Source of the DNA: Gibbula magus
Taxonomy: Eukaryota > Mollusca > Gastropoda > Trochida > Trochidae
Assembly (NCBI GenBank): GCA_936450465.1
Contig: OW388302.1
Location: 17,199,530-17,263,529, forward strand
Direction: 5' to 3'
Length of the DNA stretch: 64,000 bases
A model generated the notes under the pieces. The model made no database searches, was not told the DNA's origin, and saw nothing but the letters and a program-made list of their open reading frames with translations. Each line of letters opens with the position of its first letter. The first letter of the stretch is position 1. The translations under genes and the position numbers were made by a program. Shown piece after piece: positions 35,160 through 46,600 of this stretch.

Positions 35160-35612
35160 CAGTCTGATTAAAATCGTCATTGTTCCGAGGAATAAACGTT
35201 GCAAAATTATGCATATACTTGATACGAACAGGTAGATATGGATATAATGTAGATTCCTCTCCACAAGGTCTGATAACACCCCGTATAGGCGCATGTTCCG
35301 AACCAGTTTAGCACAGCCAAAGCCCAGGCAAATAGCTACCAATCACAACGTAGTTTTTAAACGGTCACTGTTTTGAAAGCATTTGGAACAGACCAAAGGG
35401 TAGCTGTTTTGAGTTATCTGCCCCTAGCTCCTCGCACCGAAGGCATTTGTTGGGCGTCCTTTGATTGGCTACCTGAATTGCGCTCGAACACGCAAGTCTA
35501 CTATACGGGCTTTTATCAGATGTTTTGGCTTGGAACCTACAACTGTTATGAATTCGTATGCTCTATTTTGCAATTTTTATTACACGGAAAACCATCGATT
35601 TTAATCAGACTG
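35160..35612. mobile_element. MITE with 10-bp target duplication, copy 1
   Basis: It is 453 bp with terminal inverted repeats CAGTCTGATTAAAATCG and CGATTTTAATCAGACTG. The flanking 10-mers are ACATAAAACC (35150-35159) and AAATAAAACC (35613-35622), one mismatch apart. Copy 2 at 54395-54842 has a perfect 10-bp duplication. Long (9-11 bp) duplications are typical of Mutator-like elements. Internal ORFs are not conserved as open frames between copies. Confidence 0.85.
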
Positions 35613-35981
35613 AAATAAAACCTTGGAACAGATGAAAATGCAAGTTTAAAAAATGGCAAAATTTAAAAAATATTTATTTTGGTGTTTATATTCTGGTGTC
35701 TAGGTCTGCTTATCAGTTTGTCCCAGTAGGTAATAAAGCCTGAATAGTCGTTTATTTATCATTCAAATCATGCCAAAATATGTCAATCCTGACTGTTGAA
35801 CATAAAACTGTAACATTTATGAAAATATCATGGATAACATGCTAGTCGGGGGTAAAGGAAATGTGTAACAATATCAGATGTTTTTTAACATTTATAATCC
35901 TCTAGTGACGTCACTCTATTGTTCTATTAGGTTCTACTTTTACCGGGTAAAACTCTATTGTCAGTTTGCCAGGCGTTCTCC

Positions 35982-36047
35982 AAGAATGCCCAGGGCTTTC
36001 TTGAAGAATGCCCAGGGCTTTCTTGAAGAATGCCCAGGGCTTTCTCT
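35982..36047. repeat. 22-bp triplicate
   Basis: Three near-identical copies of AAGAATGCCCAGGGCTTTCT plus two bases. The ORFs over it are by-products. Confidence 0.9.
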
Positions 36048-36185
36048 AGAATTTATCGGAAATTTATTTTGATTGGGAATTATAGACGTTTTGAAATACT
36101 TTGATTCAAAGTCCTTCCTCGAATAAATACCATCACAAAATATCACATTTTTGACAAATCACAAATCACAAACACAAGCTTTGAA

Positions 36186-36257
36186 TGCCTGGTTTCGAAC
36201 TCTGCACCACCCGCTTGCTAAACTGGTGCCTTTGACAACTCGGCTATAAAGGCCCAC
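36186..36257 (-). other. tRNA-like sequence
   Basis: On the minus strand an A-box-like TAGCCGAGTTGTCAAAGGC and a B-box-like GCAGAGTTCGAAACC are spaced as in a tRNA with a longer variable arm. Stems pair poorly. Probably a tRNA pseudogene or the head of a SINE. Confidence 0.35.
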
Positions 36258-36471
36258 GAGAACAATGATGTATTTTCCACAGTGACAATCATGTGAACTC
36301 CACGAGGCAGATAGCGCATACAGCTCACGTGCACGGCGTGGGTAGCGAGCGCAAAGCACGTGCAGGGCGCGGGTGTGCTCTCTTCATAGCAGTTGAACTC
36401 ACATTGAAACCATAAAAGTACCCAATATCAAAATTATGTCTCTATTATATCTTTAATCAGTTCATAAGTTA

Positions 36472-36611
36472 GATCAAAACCTCCCCCTTGGTTTTGTTTG
36501 ATAATGTAAGTTCTCAGCCTCGGGAAATTGGGCCGGGCCTGTCGGCCCTTTCCAATTTCCCTCTGCCGCGGGCTTACATTATCGAACAAAACCTCCGGTT
36601 CGGTTTTGATC
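36472..36611. repeat. Imperfect long hairpin
   Basis: GATCAAAACC at the start and GGTTTTGATC at the end pair. Inner blocks (GTTTTGTTTGATAATGTAAG with CTTACATTATCGAACAAAAC, then GGGAAATTGG with CCAATTTCCC) extend the stem to about 60 bp with mismatches. The loop GGGCCGGGCCTGTCGGCCC is GC-rich and self-complementary. The layout resembles the hairpin at 21313. Confidence 0.8.
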
Positions 36612-39018
36612 CTTTACATATATCTTGGATATGAAATTTACACTTTTTTTTATAAATTGACTGCTCAAAGTGTAAATGATTCTTTTTTTCATTTCAGAAA
36701 TTGAGAACTGCAACAACAAAATAATCTATGTCGTTGATAGCTTCTCTGATGATCTAAATGGGCTCTTTTATAGACTGCCAAAAAACTCCAGGTTGAAATG
36801 GGAGGAACCAAAAAAAATGGGTTAATATTCTCCTTTTCAAACGAAATTATGCATATGACTTCGTTCATGATAATAGTTGATGTACTGTATTTGGAAAAAC
36901 AAACTCCATAGGGCAAACTGACAGAATTTCGGACACCATCCGAAGTCTCCCGAAATTCGAAATTCGAACACTTTTTACTTAGAGCGGACGCAATAAATAA
37001 CTGCAATAACTGTAATTTATTTGTTTCCTTTTTAATATCTTCTAGTTGTGTTTTCTTTTGATAAACAGTTGATATTTGTTTTTATTAAAACTAACCTTTA
37101 CGTGAGGGTCATTTAACGGTTTCATGAAATAAATTTGCAAAATACGTGCTTTCATGTAAATGTTGGTGCAGAGTTCAGAACATGTAGGAAGCTCCAAAAT
37201 AAATCAACTTTTATGAGAATACAAGGAGAAACAATCCTTTGTTACAATGAATTTGAGTATTGGTACTTTAGGATCTTGGATTTAGTATTGAGATTTCGAT
37301 GGTATCTCATTAATGATTTTGGTTCGGATTGGTTTTACCAAGGTTCGGACACTAATACATTTTTTGTGTAAACATGTGTAAGCTTGTAACTGAGCGGGGG
37401 AGAGACCACCTAAATATGTAGAAATATTACAGTTTCACACAAAACAACAAAATTAAGTTAGAAAATCAGAAATTTAGCGCTCACAACATGTTTGCGTCAA
37501 TATACCTACAAATGTGATTGTGACATCATTAATTCTATTGACGCATGCGGCAGTGGCTAAGAATTTATCATCGGAAAGCATGCTCTGTATTAATGACAAA
37601 TGAATTCAAGCAGTTTAACTATGGATTTAGTATTGTTCATGGACTATTAATCACGTGTTTTGAGATAAAAATAATCAGTTTGATAAATAGTGCATGCCGT
37701 TACATTAGGTGGTACTGTCCGAAGAATTTCGGGCGAATATTTCAGTTAACCTTAAACAATTCTGCAATAAATTAAATTATGTATAATTCGAGTAAAATAC
37801 TTCATATTCAATTTTTGTATTTCATGAAATTGACTTTTTACAGATATACTCATGGTAATAATGGTAAAACATGTTACTACTTGATATTTGTTTGTGAAAA
37901 ATGTCTTTGAGCATCTGCTATTTATCCACTTGTACTTTAGAATATCAGAAAGAAAAGTGAATATAAGAACAATTAAATTTATTCAAAATAGTTCATTCCT
38001 TGTGTCTCGATATCTTGACATTGCTATATTTTTAGAGCGTTTGAGTGTTCTCATTTTGGTTCTAATAAGTATATGACAAGATAATTCTACTGAACCCAAA
38101 TATACACAAAATAGTAAATGCCGTCTCATTAGCACACAATACATCCATGGCAAGTATTATTTAGTTTCCATTGTGCCATTTAATTTCGAAAATACCATAA
38201 TATCGACCAAAAGTAAGTGTCCATCCATTTAATTTGCTACAATCTATTTTCTATTTCGGGCTGTGAACTATTTTTACCATGATAATAATTGGTTATCAAA
38301 AAGTATTTCATATTATTTGAATCGCATCACTGTCCGCACTTCGATCAGTCTGCCCTATTTGAAAGCACCATACCTAACAAACGTTATCCCGATTACACCT
38401 CATTTCCTCACTGGTTCCGCCTGGACCTCAACCTCACCAAATACATCAGTGATACGCATGTGTTTTTTGGCGAATGGATGAACGTTTTCTGAACGTTTGA
38501 TTTTGGATATGTTCATCTTGTAAACAAATCATTTAGATGAGCTTTAGGCATGATGTCCGAAACCCATCCATCCACGTTTCACTTTTCTATCCTCTTCTCC
38601 AGTACCACAGGCTCTAAAGAACTGAAATATTGTGTATATACTCCTTGGACAATTGAGATTATAAATCAAAGATTTATAAGGGTTAGGACATAAAACATTA
38701 TGTCTCCTTGTCCAGATCGCACAACCACAGAAAGTTGAACTCTTGTCCAAACACTCGTTGGCCAATTTGGTTTATAAATTGTAGATTTGGTTTTAGAAAT
38801 TGTATATACGTTGACTTATGTTAGAAGCAGGGCTAACTTATTCTCCCTTTCCATGGACACAAATCTAACCTTCTAATAATCAATGCAGCTGTTTTTCTTT
38901 TATAAAACAATACCCATACTTTCAATTACATGCATTGTAATATTTGGATGAAATTAAAAGTAATACAAATGATTTAAGGTTTCCGAGCTGAAGGAGGAAG
39001 GACATATGTTTTTGTATT
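36612..39018. other. No recognised gene
   Basis: AT-rich sequence with short ORFs that lack motifs. 38544-38765 (minus) overlaps a TTCTTCTCCAG / CTCCTTGGACAATTGAGATT / GTAGATTTGG stretch that is a weak relative of the family 1 tandem-core repeat. Confidence 0.45.
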
Positions 39019-39022
39019 TTAA

Positions 39023-39365
39023 AGGGGCAGTAGCACGTTTTTTGCAAAATTTATTTTTTCAAATTTCTTATTTATAATGATAGTTTGCGCCATGTAAATC
39101 TATTTTATAGCGTATAATATCTTATTACACAAAGCAAGTATCAGTCGTAATGAAACGGTGTTGCATATAAAGCAACAATTGCATGGTGGCCATTTTATTG
39201 TGAACACATTTTATTATTTAGAATGACAAAAATTATTCCAATGACTTTTCTTAGCCATGTACACTCATTTATAACTTGGTTTTACGAAAAGAAAAGGTAT
39301 TTTATGATTGTTGAAATTATTTTTCAAATATATTTCATTTGACTTATTTGAGCGAAAAAACGCTT
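39023..39365. mobile_element. TTAA-flanked MITE, copy 2, right end lost
   Basis: TTAA (39019-39022) precedes AGGGGCAGTAGCACG. The body follows 261-612 closely (CAACAATTGCATGG, TGTACACTCATTT) but similarity breaks off after GAGCGAAAAAACG, so the right terminal repeat is lost. It sits within 50 bp of the first exon of the gene at 39408 and could supply part of its upstream region. Confidence 0.75.
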
Positions 39366-39407
39366 TATTGTTTCTGACTGTTTTTTCTTAAATGCTACCT
39401 ATAACAG

Positions 39408-40614
39408 TCAGTGTTCAAGCAACAGGGATGTCTGGCGGAGAAGCCAATGTATCTAGCACTGTGGGTACGCAGCATGGACAACAGACTTTTGTCTACGGTG
39501 ATTTTAAATAATAATTCTTTTATATCAGATAATACAGTCTTAAATCATTTTAGCCAAAATAGTCGATTGTTAATGTTTAAATTCTATGTAACGGAGTTTG
39601 TTGCCCAATTGGAAATTCAGATTCTTTTAAGAGCCCACACACCTAGAATGCCTAATAATCGTTTGGAATGGGGTAATATTATTTAATTGAATGAAATTAA
39701 TTCCTATTGATCCTACTTTATTGTTTCCGCAACTAAGAATTTTAAATTTGTTTCAAAATGACTTTGGATCATCTGAAAAGAAATATGCGTACAATCTTAA
39801 CATTATTTAATGTAATTAACGCAATTTCTTTCCAGGCAATTACTACAATGTTAAAACTGGAAAGAACATTAAAATCACCGGAAGCGAAGAGTTTGAAGAC
39901 CAAAGTATATCATCTGGTGAGGGACAAGGTAAAATAGTGCCAGCATGCCCAGTTGAGGCTCAAAAGTTACTACTGTCCTTTATCTAAGTGTAGATTTATT
40001 AATCGAGAATGCCAAGGAGTAAATACAAATAAAAAATATGCTTTTTATTGTCCTCTTTAAAACTAGTTATCAACTTGAATCAATCACAATTGAGTTTTGT
40101 CTTTGATACGTATTTAATGATGTAATGCAAACTTATCCCTGTCCGTGTGATGATTTCTTTAATGGAAATAAGGAAAAAAAAGTTTGAAATATATAGACAC
40201 AAATGAATTTTTATGTCGTCAAATTTAAAAACTTTTCAGAGCGGATTTCAGTACCACTTTGAACAAAAAGCCTTACCATGATTCTTTGTTAAGGCCTTGT
40301 AATTGAATAATATCAATGTTATTGTTTTATTCTGCCAGGGTATCTTAAGCTTTGTGTACAAATATATTGTAATTTAATTTGTATAATAGCTCGTCCTATT
40401 TTTGATGAAATGTCCTTTTCTTCTTAAAATTGTTTTGTAATAATATTTTATTAAATACCCACTGTTGACTTATGGTTTGAGCATGTTATGCAAATGACTG
40501 GGAATTTATGTAACCGTCTTATTACATATTGTAATGTTACATAACTGAAAGCCCAAACATGTCCCACACACACCATGCTGATGCTATAAGAACGAGACAG
40601 TTGGCTGTCCATGG

Positions 40615-40652
<38 letters not shown>

Positions 40653-43600
40653 ATAAATACATACTTAATTTTCTCCTTCATGTTATATACAAAACAGAAT
40701 GACGGATACTCTCATAGACCACTTCCTTTAAGTTTAATTAAGCAGATGTAATGCTAAAAACTTAATATGGACAAATTCTCTTTCAGATCAAGCAGTCGAT
40801 CCACACATGAACCATCTTAAAATATCTATGAAACACGACAAAGACAAAAATGAAAATGACAAGATTTTCACAGAAATGTCTCAAAACATAGAAAAACTGT
40901 TGAAAGACCCTGTTAAGAAGGTGAAGGCTGAGGAGGGTTCGGTCATCGTCACACTAACAGTAGAAACATCGTTCATCATGACTGACGAGTGGATTAATGA
41001 TGTGATGAGAACCATCTTCCATGAAATTCTCGCTTCGTTTATTGCTGACGGGACAACGTTCTACGTGAATGTGGAGAGGTTCATCACATTGTCTAAAGAG
41101 GAAATGCTGAAGTTGCGTAAGTTTTAAATACAAAGCATATAATTGTTCTCGTGGGATTATAATTCTAATATATACTTCCTCGTTTCTCAGAGATACTCAA
41201 CAGGCCTTTCAAGTCAATAGATCTTCAAAACTGAACTCAAATATACTAAGAGAGAATAGAAATAGGAAACCAACACGTTTGAAATGGCAAATTAAAGCAT
41301 CATATTGGACACAAAGCAGCCATAAATAAGCGAGAACGCCAAAGACATACTATATTTATCTTTACTATGACTATATTCTTTAAAGTTTGATCGGAAATAT
41401 TTCCATTTCAGGATATTGTCTAATGTACATACTAAGAAGGGATATGGATTCACATTTTGATGACGATAATGGTTTAAGTTTCAATCACGAATCATTTGAT
41501 TTAAAACAACATTTGATTTATTACTGGGAGATTTGTTTGTGACATGCTTCTCTACTTGTTGCAATGACTGGACAAATATTTGATAGTATTTAGGAAGCGC
41601 TCGCCGTTATTTCTACAGAATAATCCCTCAAAGACAAGTTCCAAATTTTCGCAAGTGAACGATCTCCTTTCAAGCATGCAAGCAAATTGGCGGTGTTGCG
41701 AGATCGTTAGAGCCAATAAATGGATTATCAAATCTTCTTCAACAACGATAACTTATAAGCTGCTAAAATTATCTTCAGTGGACACTTCAAATTAAACACA
41801 TCCTCGACCACAGTGCTTATGATTCCAAATGTTGATGAATACAACTCTGACGAAGGTATTTAATCGATTTTGCGTGGTATTTTGAAAGTAGACATTTTTT
41901 TTATAAAATTTATTTGTTATTTAATTCATTAATTGTTTTGGTTTCAGATATCGGTCAACAGAATCAAACACTGTCAAAGGTAACCGAAAGCTTCATTTAA
42001 AAAAAATATTCATCAGAGTTTTATAACGTTTTAAAAGTATGTATATATGAACTAACTACCCTATATCGCTACCGCCACAAAACCATACTATAGCGCTACC
42101 GACCTATATATTTTTAAGAATATGTTTGGAAAATAAATATTACTGAACTTGAAAAGGAGAGTCATTTTAAAATGATATGTCAACTAATTTTTTAGAAAAA
42201 ATGTTTTTTTCAAGATATAGCTTTTTTGCCGGTAGCGCTAATGATTTCATAAGTATTGTATGACTATAGCGCGACCAAAGCTAACATAAGTACAAATCGA
42301 CTATATCGCTACCAGACTGGTGTCCTGATTCCGCGCGCATGCGACCGAGTTTTCGACAAGAAACCAGTTTCCGGTTGATTCGCGTTTATTTTCCGGATCT
42401 ACACGCGTGTTGTAAAAGTATACATCCCTCGAAACTTTGGATGGTTACTACTGGAGGATATCATGGGAGATTATTCCGAGCGAAGCAACGCACATGGAGA
42501 ACCAGAACAACATGGAGAATCAGAAGCGAGTTACACGAATGCCGATGATTGGACCTGCTCGGATCGGCTTTTCATAAGCCAAGTAAGGTAAATTCAGACA
42601 ATTTTACAATCCATACAAATCATTGTTTGTAAACGCACTAGAAAAGTCATGAATGATCATGAGTGAAATTGTCACTGCAATTGTCGTGTTACCTGTTTTC
42701 GTGGTAATAATGGAAATTACGTCACAGTAAACAGACTTTTGGCCTATGACTGTAGATGATCTGCATACATGTAACAAACAACCTAACTAGGCCTAAAAAA
42801 AACAATCGGACCCCTATTGTAATTTATAAAATGTTTGTCATATGCAATACTAGTTTGGATTTTATTTTAGATTTAATTTGATGAAACATACAATCCAAAG
42901 ATTTTGCACTCGTAATCAAATGAAATAGACATTTTGGGAGCTAAATCAGTTGTATTTCTTATGCCAACTAGTTCAGAAAACAAATAAGAACAATCCTATA
43001 ATCATAATAATTGGCTATTTCCCTACTAGATAATTACTCAGGCTTTCCAAATTAAAAAACATGTACATGAAGGTGGGTGGACTTTCAGAATTTTACATAT
43101 TTGCATGAAATTCAGCAGAATATTGATTATCTTTGATATTTTTGGAAACTTGGGCAAATATCTTTAAAAATATGTGAAATTAATATCATGTCAATGGAAA
43201 ATACTTTTCTTGACATAGATGATGGAAGGGAAAATTATTGTCTATGCAATGTATTTCAACAGAAGCATCCCTATATTTATCTAGGTATTTAAAATTTTGT
43301 TGGTTAATATTTTCTTTATCAATAAATGACTTTAGTGAATTCATTAAGAAAAATTCAATTATTCATAACTGATATTATAATATTAAAATTTATTTTTGGA
43401 AACCAAGTGTCGTTCTTTTCTAGACTAATACATTCTGAGGGCGTAAAAATCGGGGGGTCATCTCAACCTTTTTTTAAAATATTTTTTTAATAGTGTGAAA
43501 AGCAATGACCCGAGGGCCTGTGCTGCTAATTAGCACCTCTGAGACAAAATACACAGGGGTGAGTACTCTGTAGCTAACTAACAAACTGACCTCTCACTCA

Positions 43601-46600
43601 CTTTTTATGACATTTAATATCTATGATGAAATTAGGGCTGGGACGGGTAACCCAGATACCCATCTCATTACCCAGACCCGTCATTATCACGTGACTCATT
43701 ATAAAACAGTTTAATTTGTTATTATTTCATAACAAGATTGCAATGTGAATGAAGATTCCAACACAATCTTAAAATCAAATGTCATTAAAAATGAAAATTG
43801 ATTGAAATATCCATGGATCTCTATGTTTTAGCTTTTTAACTCCATACTTCAGCCTGCCAGTTGTTTAAATTATTACAAAATTTTACAAATTAGATATAGC
43901 GGGTCGACAAAACGGGTATCCGGGTAGGGTAGGGTAATAGGGGGTCGGGTATCTAGGGAGAAAAAATCTACCCGTCCAAGCCCTAGATGAAATAATATTC
44001 ATGAACTTTTGATACATAATACTGGGAAAGACTTAAGAGTAAAACAAAAATCATTATACAACAAACACACACTACAATAGAAGAAGTCACATTGTTGCTA
44101 ATGCCTTGAATTAAAATATTGTCACCCATGTATTTACATAAAACTTTCTATAAGATGTCATTTCAATATAAAAATAATAAATTATGTTACAAGGGCCATT
44201 GGATGTCTGTATTCATAGTTAGTCACAATACCTGCACTGCTTGTATCAAATTACACAACCAGAGAAATGGAGAGCAGGGGAGGGGATAGGGGGAGGGAGG
44301 AAGCATGGTAAGATAATGTAATTAAGTGGCTCAGATTACAGGTTCTCTCCACAGTGAATATGCTTTCTGGCTTTGCGATACAGTTATTATTATGATACAG
44401 ACATAACAATACACCTTTTAAATCTATAGATACCTTAGCAGAATACCATTACATAAAATTGCATTGCATTTAAACAAGTCTTGAGTATAAGTGATTTTTG
44501 ATACAAAAAGTTTTCATTTATAACTTTCTTACTTTTTATGCAAAAGACTTGAAATTTGGAACTCTTGATATTCACTAAACATAGACGATATCCTCAAAAA
44601 TAGAGTGTTGTAGGGACATTGGTTTCTGTTTCGGTTATATACAATTATGTAATAGGCTGGCAGTGTCTCTATGCTGGCTTGATACAACCTGGGATAAGAA
44701 GGAAAAACCTAAATTTTATAATAGCTCTAAAATCTGTATTTCTCACAGTAAAAAATGAAACTTTCAGGTTGTGGTCTCTATCATACAAAGATGTTTTTCA
44801 TCAAAAATTGGTAAATATTTAGGTCATCAGGCCTTTTAGGCCTGATGGGCTTATGGCATGGCATGGTGACCGGCGTCCGTCTGTAAACTTTTGCTTTTTC
44901 AACTTCTTCTCCAGAACAAACAACTCTAGAGAGCTGAAATTTCATGTGCAGACTCCTTGGCCTCATCCTCGATAATCCAGCGCTATTGTTCCGATAAATC
45001 TACACACAAGCGCTGGAAAACAGTAAGGGTATTTAACCTTAACCTAGTTACCTCCCTTCGCAATGACTCAGCGAAACGCTTGCTTTCTAACAACCAATGA
45101 GATCACTTGATATCAAGGGTGAAATAACAAGCACTCTCGTGTCAGGATCTTAGCTTTCGCAGTACAGGGATTTTAATCATTTACCTCCACCCGTTTTGAT
45201 GGACATGAATGTATACACCCTTCTTCTCGTACAGACTTCTTAAAACTTTCTTTTGAGTTTCTGTCAGGTTTTCTACGCTGAATGTGTTACAAACTTTATC
45301 GTTATCGAGTGAGTCGGTCGCCGCTATGTGTGTTTCTATAAACAACGGTAGTGATGCGTTTTGATTGGTCGAGCTATTTACGCAGATAGTGTCTGCGTTT
45401 CGTTTCTGATTGGATAACATGGACCCAAGAGGAGGTAACTAGGTTAGGGATAAATACCCTTACTGTTTTCCAGCGCTTGTGTGTAGATGTATCGGAACAA
45501 TAGCGCTGGATTATCGAGGATGCCTTGGCCTATGGGGATTCTAAATTGTAGATTTCGTGACTCCATGACCCCAAATGGGGTCACAGGGGTCACAACCTTA
45601 AAAAACTATTTTCATCTTCTTCTCCAGTTCCAAAAGGTCTAGAGAGCTAAAAAGTTGTATGCAGACTCCTTGGCCAATGGGGATTCTAAATTTCGTGACC
45701 CTGTGACCCCAATTGTGTAGAGACTCTTTGGTCAAAGGGAATTCTTAATTGTAGGATTGGTGACCCTGTGACTCCAAATGTGGGTCACAGGGGTCATGAT
45801 CTAAAAACCTATTTTTTGCTTGTTAACAATTTATTAAACCGGTACTTGAGATAACTTAGATATTCAACCTTAGATAATAAATCAATGAAATCCTGATGAG
45901 ATACAGAGCCCATCATGCCTCTATTTTTACATTTGATTTAACATCCTGCCATGCTCATATTTTTACCAAATGATAAAACTTTAATCTAGATGTTATGAAG
46001 ATGTTCTTCTGAAAATTTTAGCTTTCTGTTTCAAATAGTTTTGGAGAAAAAGTCGTTTAAAGATTTGAGGGTGCTGTATCTTAGCTATTTTCACTTTAAA
46101 TCACCATAGGATAGTTATTCACGTCGGTATTAACACATCACATACATAGATTTTTCCTTATACACCTAGGGAATTATTTTGACGTGTTCACATTCAATGT
46201 CAAAGGTCAAGGTCATGAGTTCTGAAAGTGCTGAAAAAATCCTTGTAAACACGATAACTTGAAAAATGCTATCAGGATCTTTTTTGGTGTATATCAAGTG
46301 TGGAGAATGGTTGAGATTTGAAAAGGTTTTCAATAAAATCCATCAAAGGTCAAGGTCACACAAGGTCACGACTTAAGAATGCTTTTGCGAAAATGCCTTT
46401 TTTCAACTATAACACTTTGAATCATTACCTGATTGTTATACACAATGAAAAGTGATCACTGATAATGTGACCTTGATGGTCGAAGGTCAAGGTCACGAGA
46501 CATGGTCAGGGGTAACCAGTTCTGAAATCACCAAATAACTTTTTTCCATGAAGGTATTAACAAATCTATTTACAAATTAAAATCTGTCGATGGTCAAGGT

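Larger units (their letters stand above)
44815..45930 (+). mobile_element. Tandem-core element (family 1) with 5' hairpin, interrupted
   Basis: The head contains the hairpin CATCAGG-CCTGATG (44824-44845), then TGGCATGG and CTTCTTCTCCAG. The core repeats a unit of about 145-150 bp (AGAGAGCTGAAA, GCAGACTCCTTGG, ATGGGGATTCTAAATTGTAG, GTGACCCC, GGGTCACAGGGGTCA). The tail is CCTGATGAGATACAGAGCCC and TCTATTTTT. The same tail (GATGAGCTACAGAGCCCATG) recurs at 53881, 57050 and 59378. A 559-bp MITE is inserted at 44964-45522. The plan (5' hairpin, tandem core, fixed 3' end) recalls helitron-like mobile satellites, but the family is not one I can name. Confidence 0.75.

Noticed and set aside
39428..39533. 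RHIM motif in exons 1-2 of the six-exon gene
   Set aside because: The VYGNYYNV stretch is suggestive, but the consensus spacing (glycine to asparagine at +3) and the preceding Gln position do not fit, so no domain is claimed.
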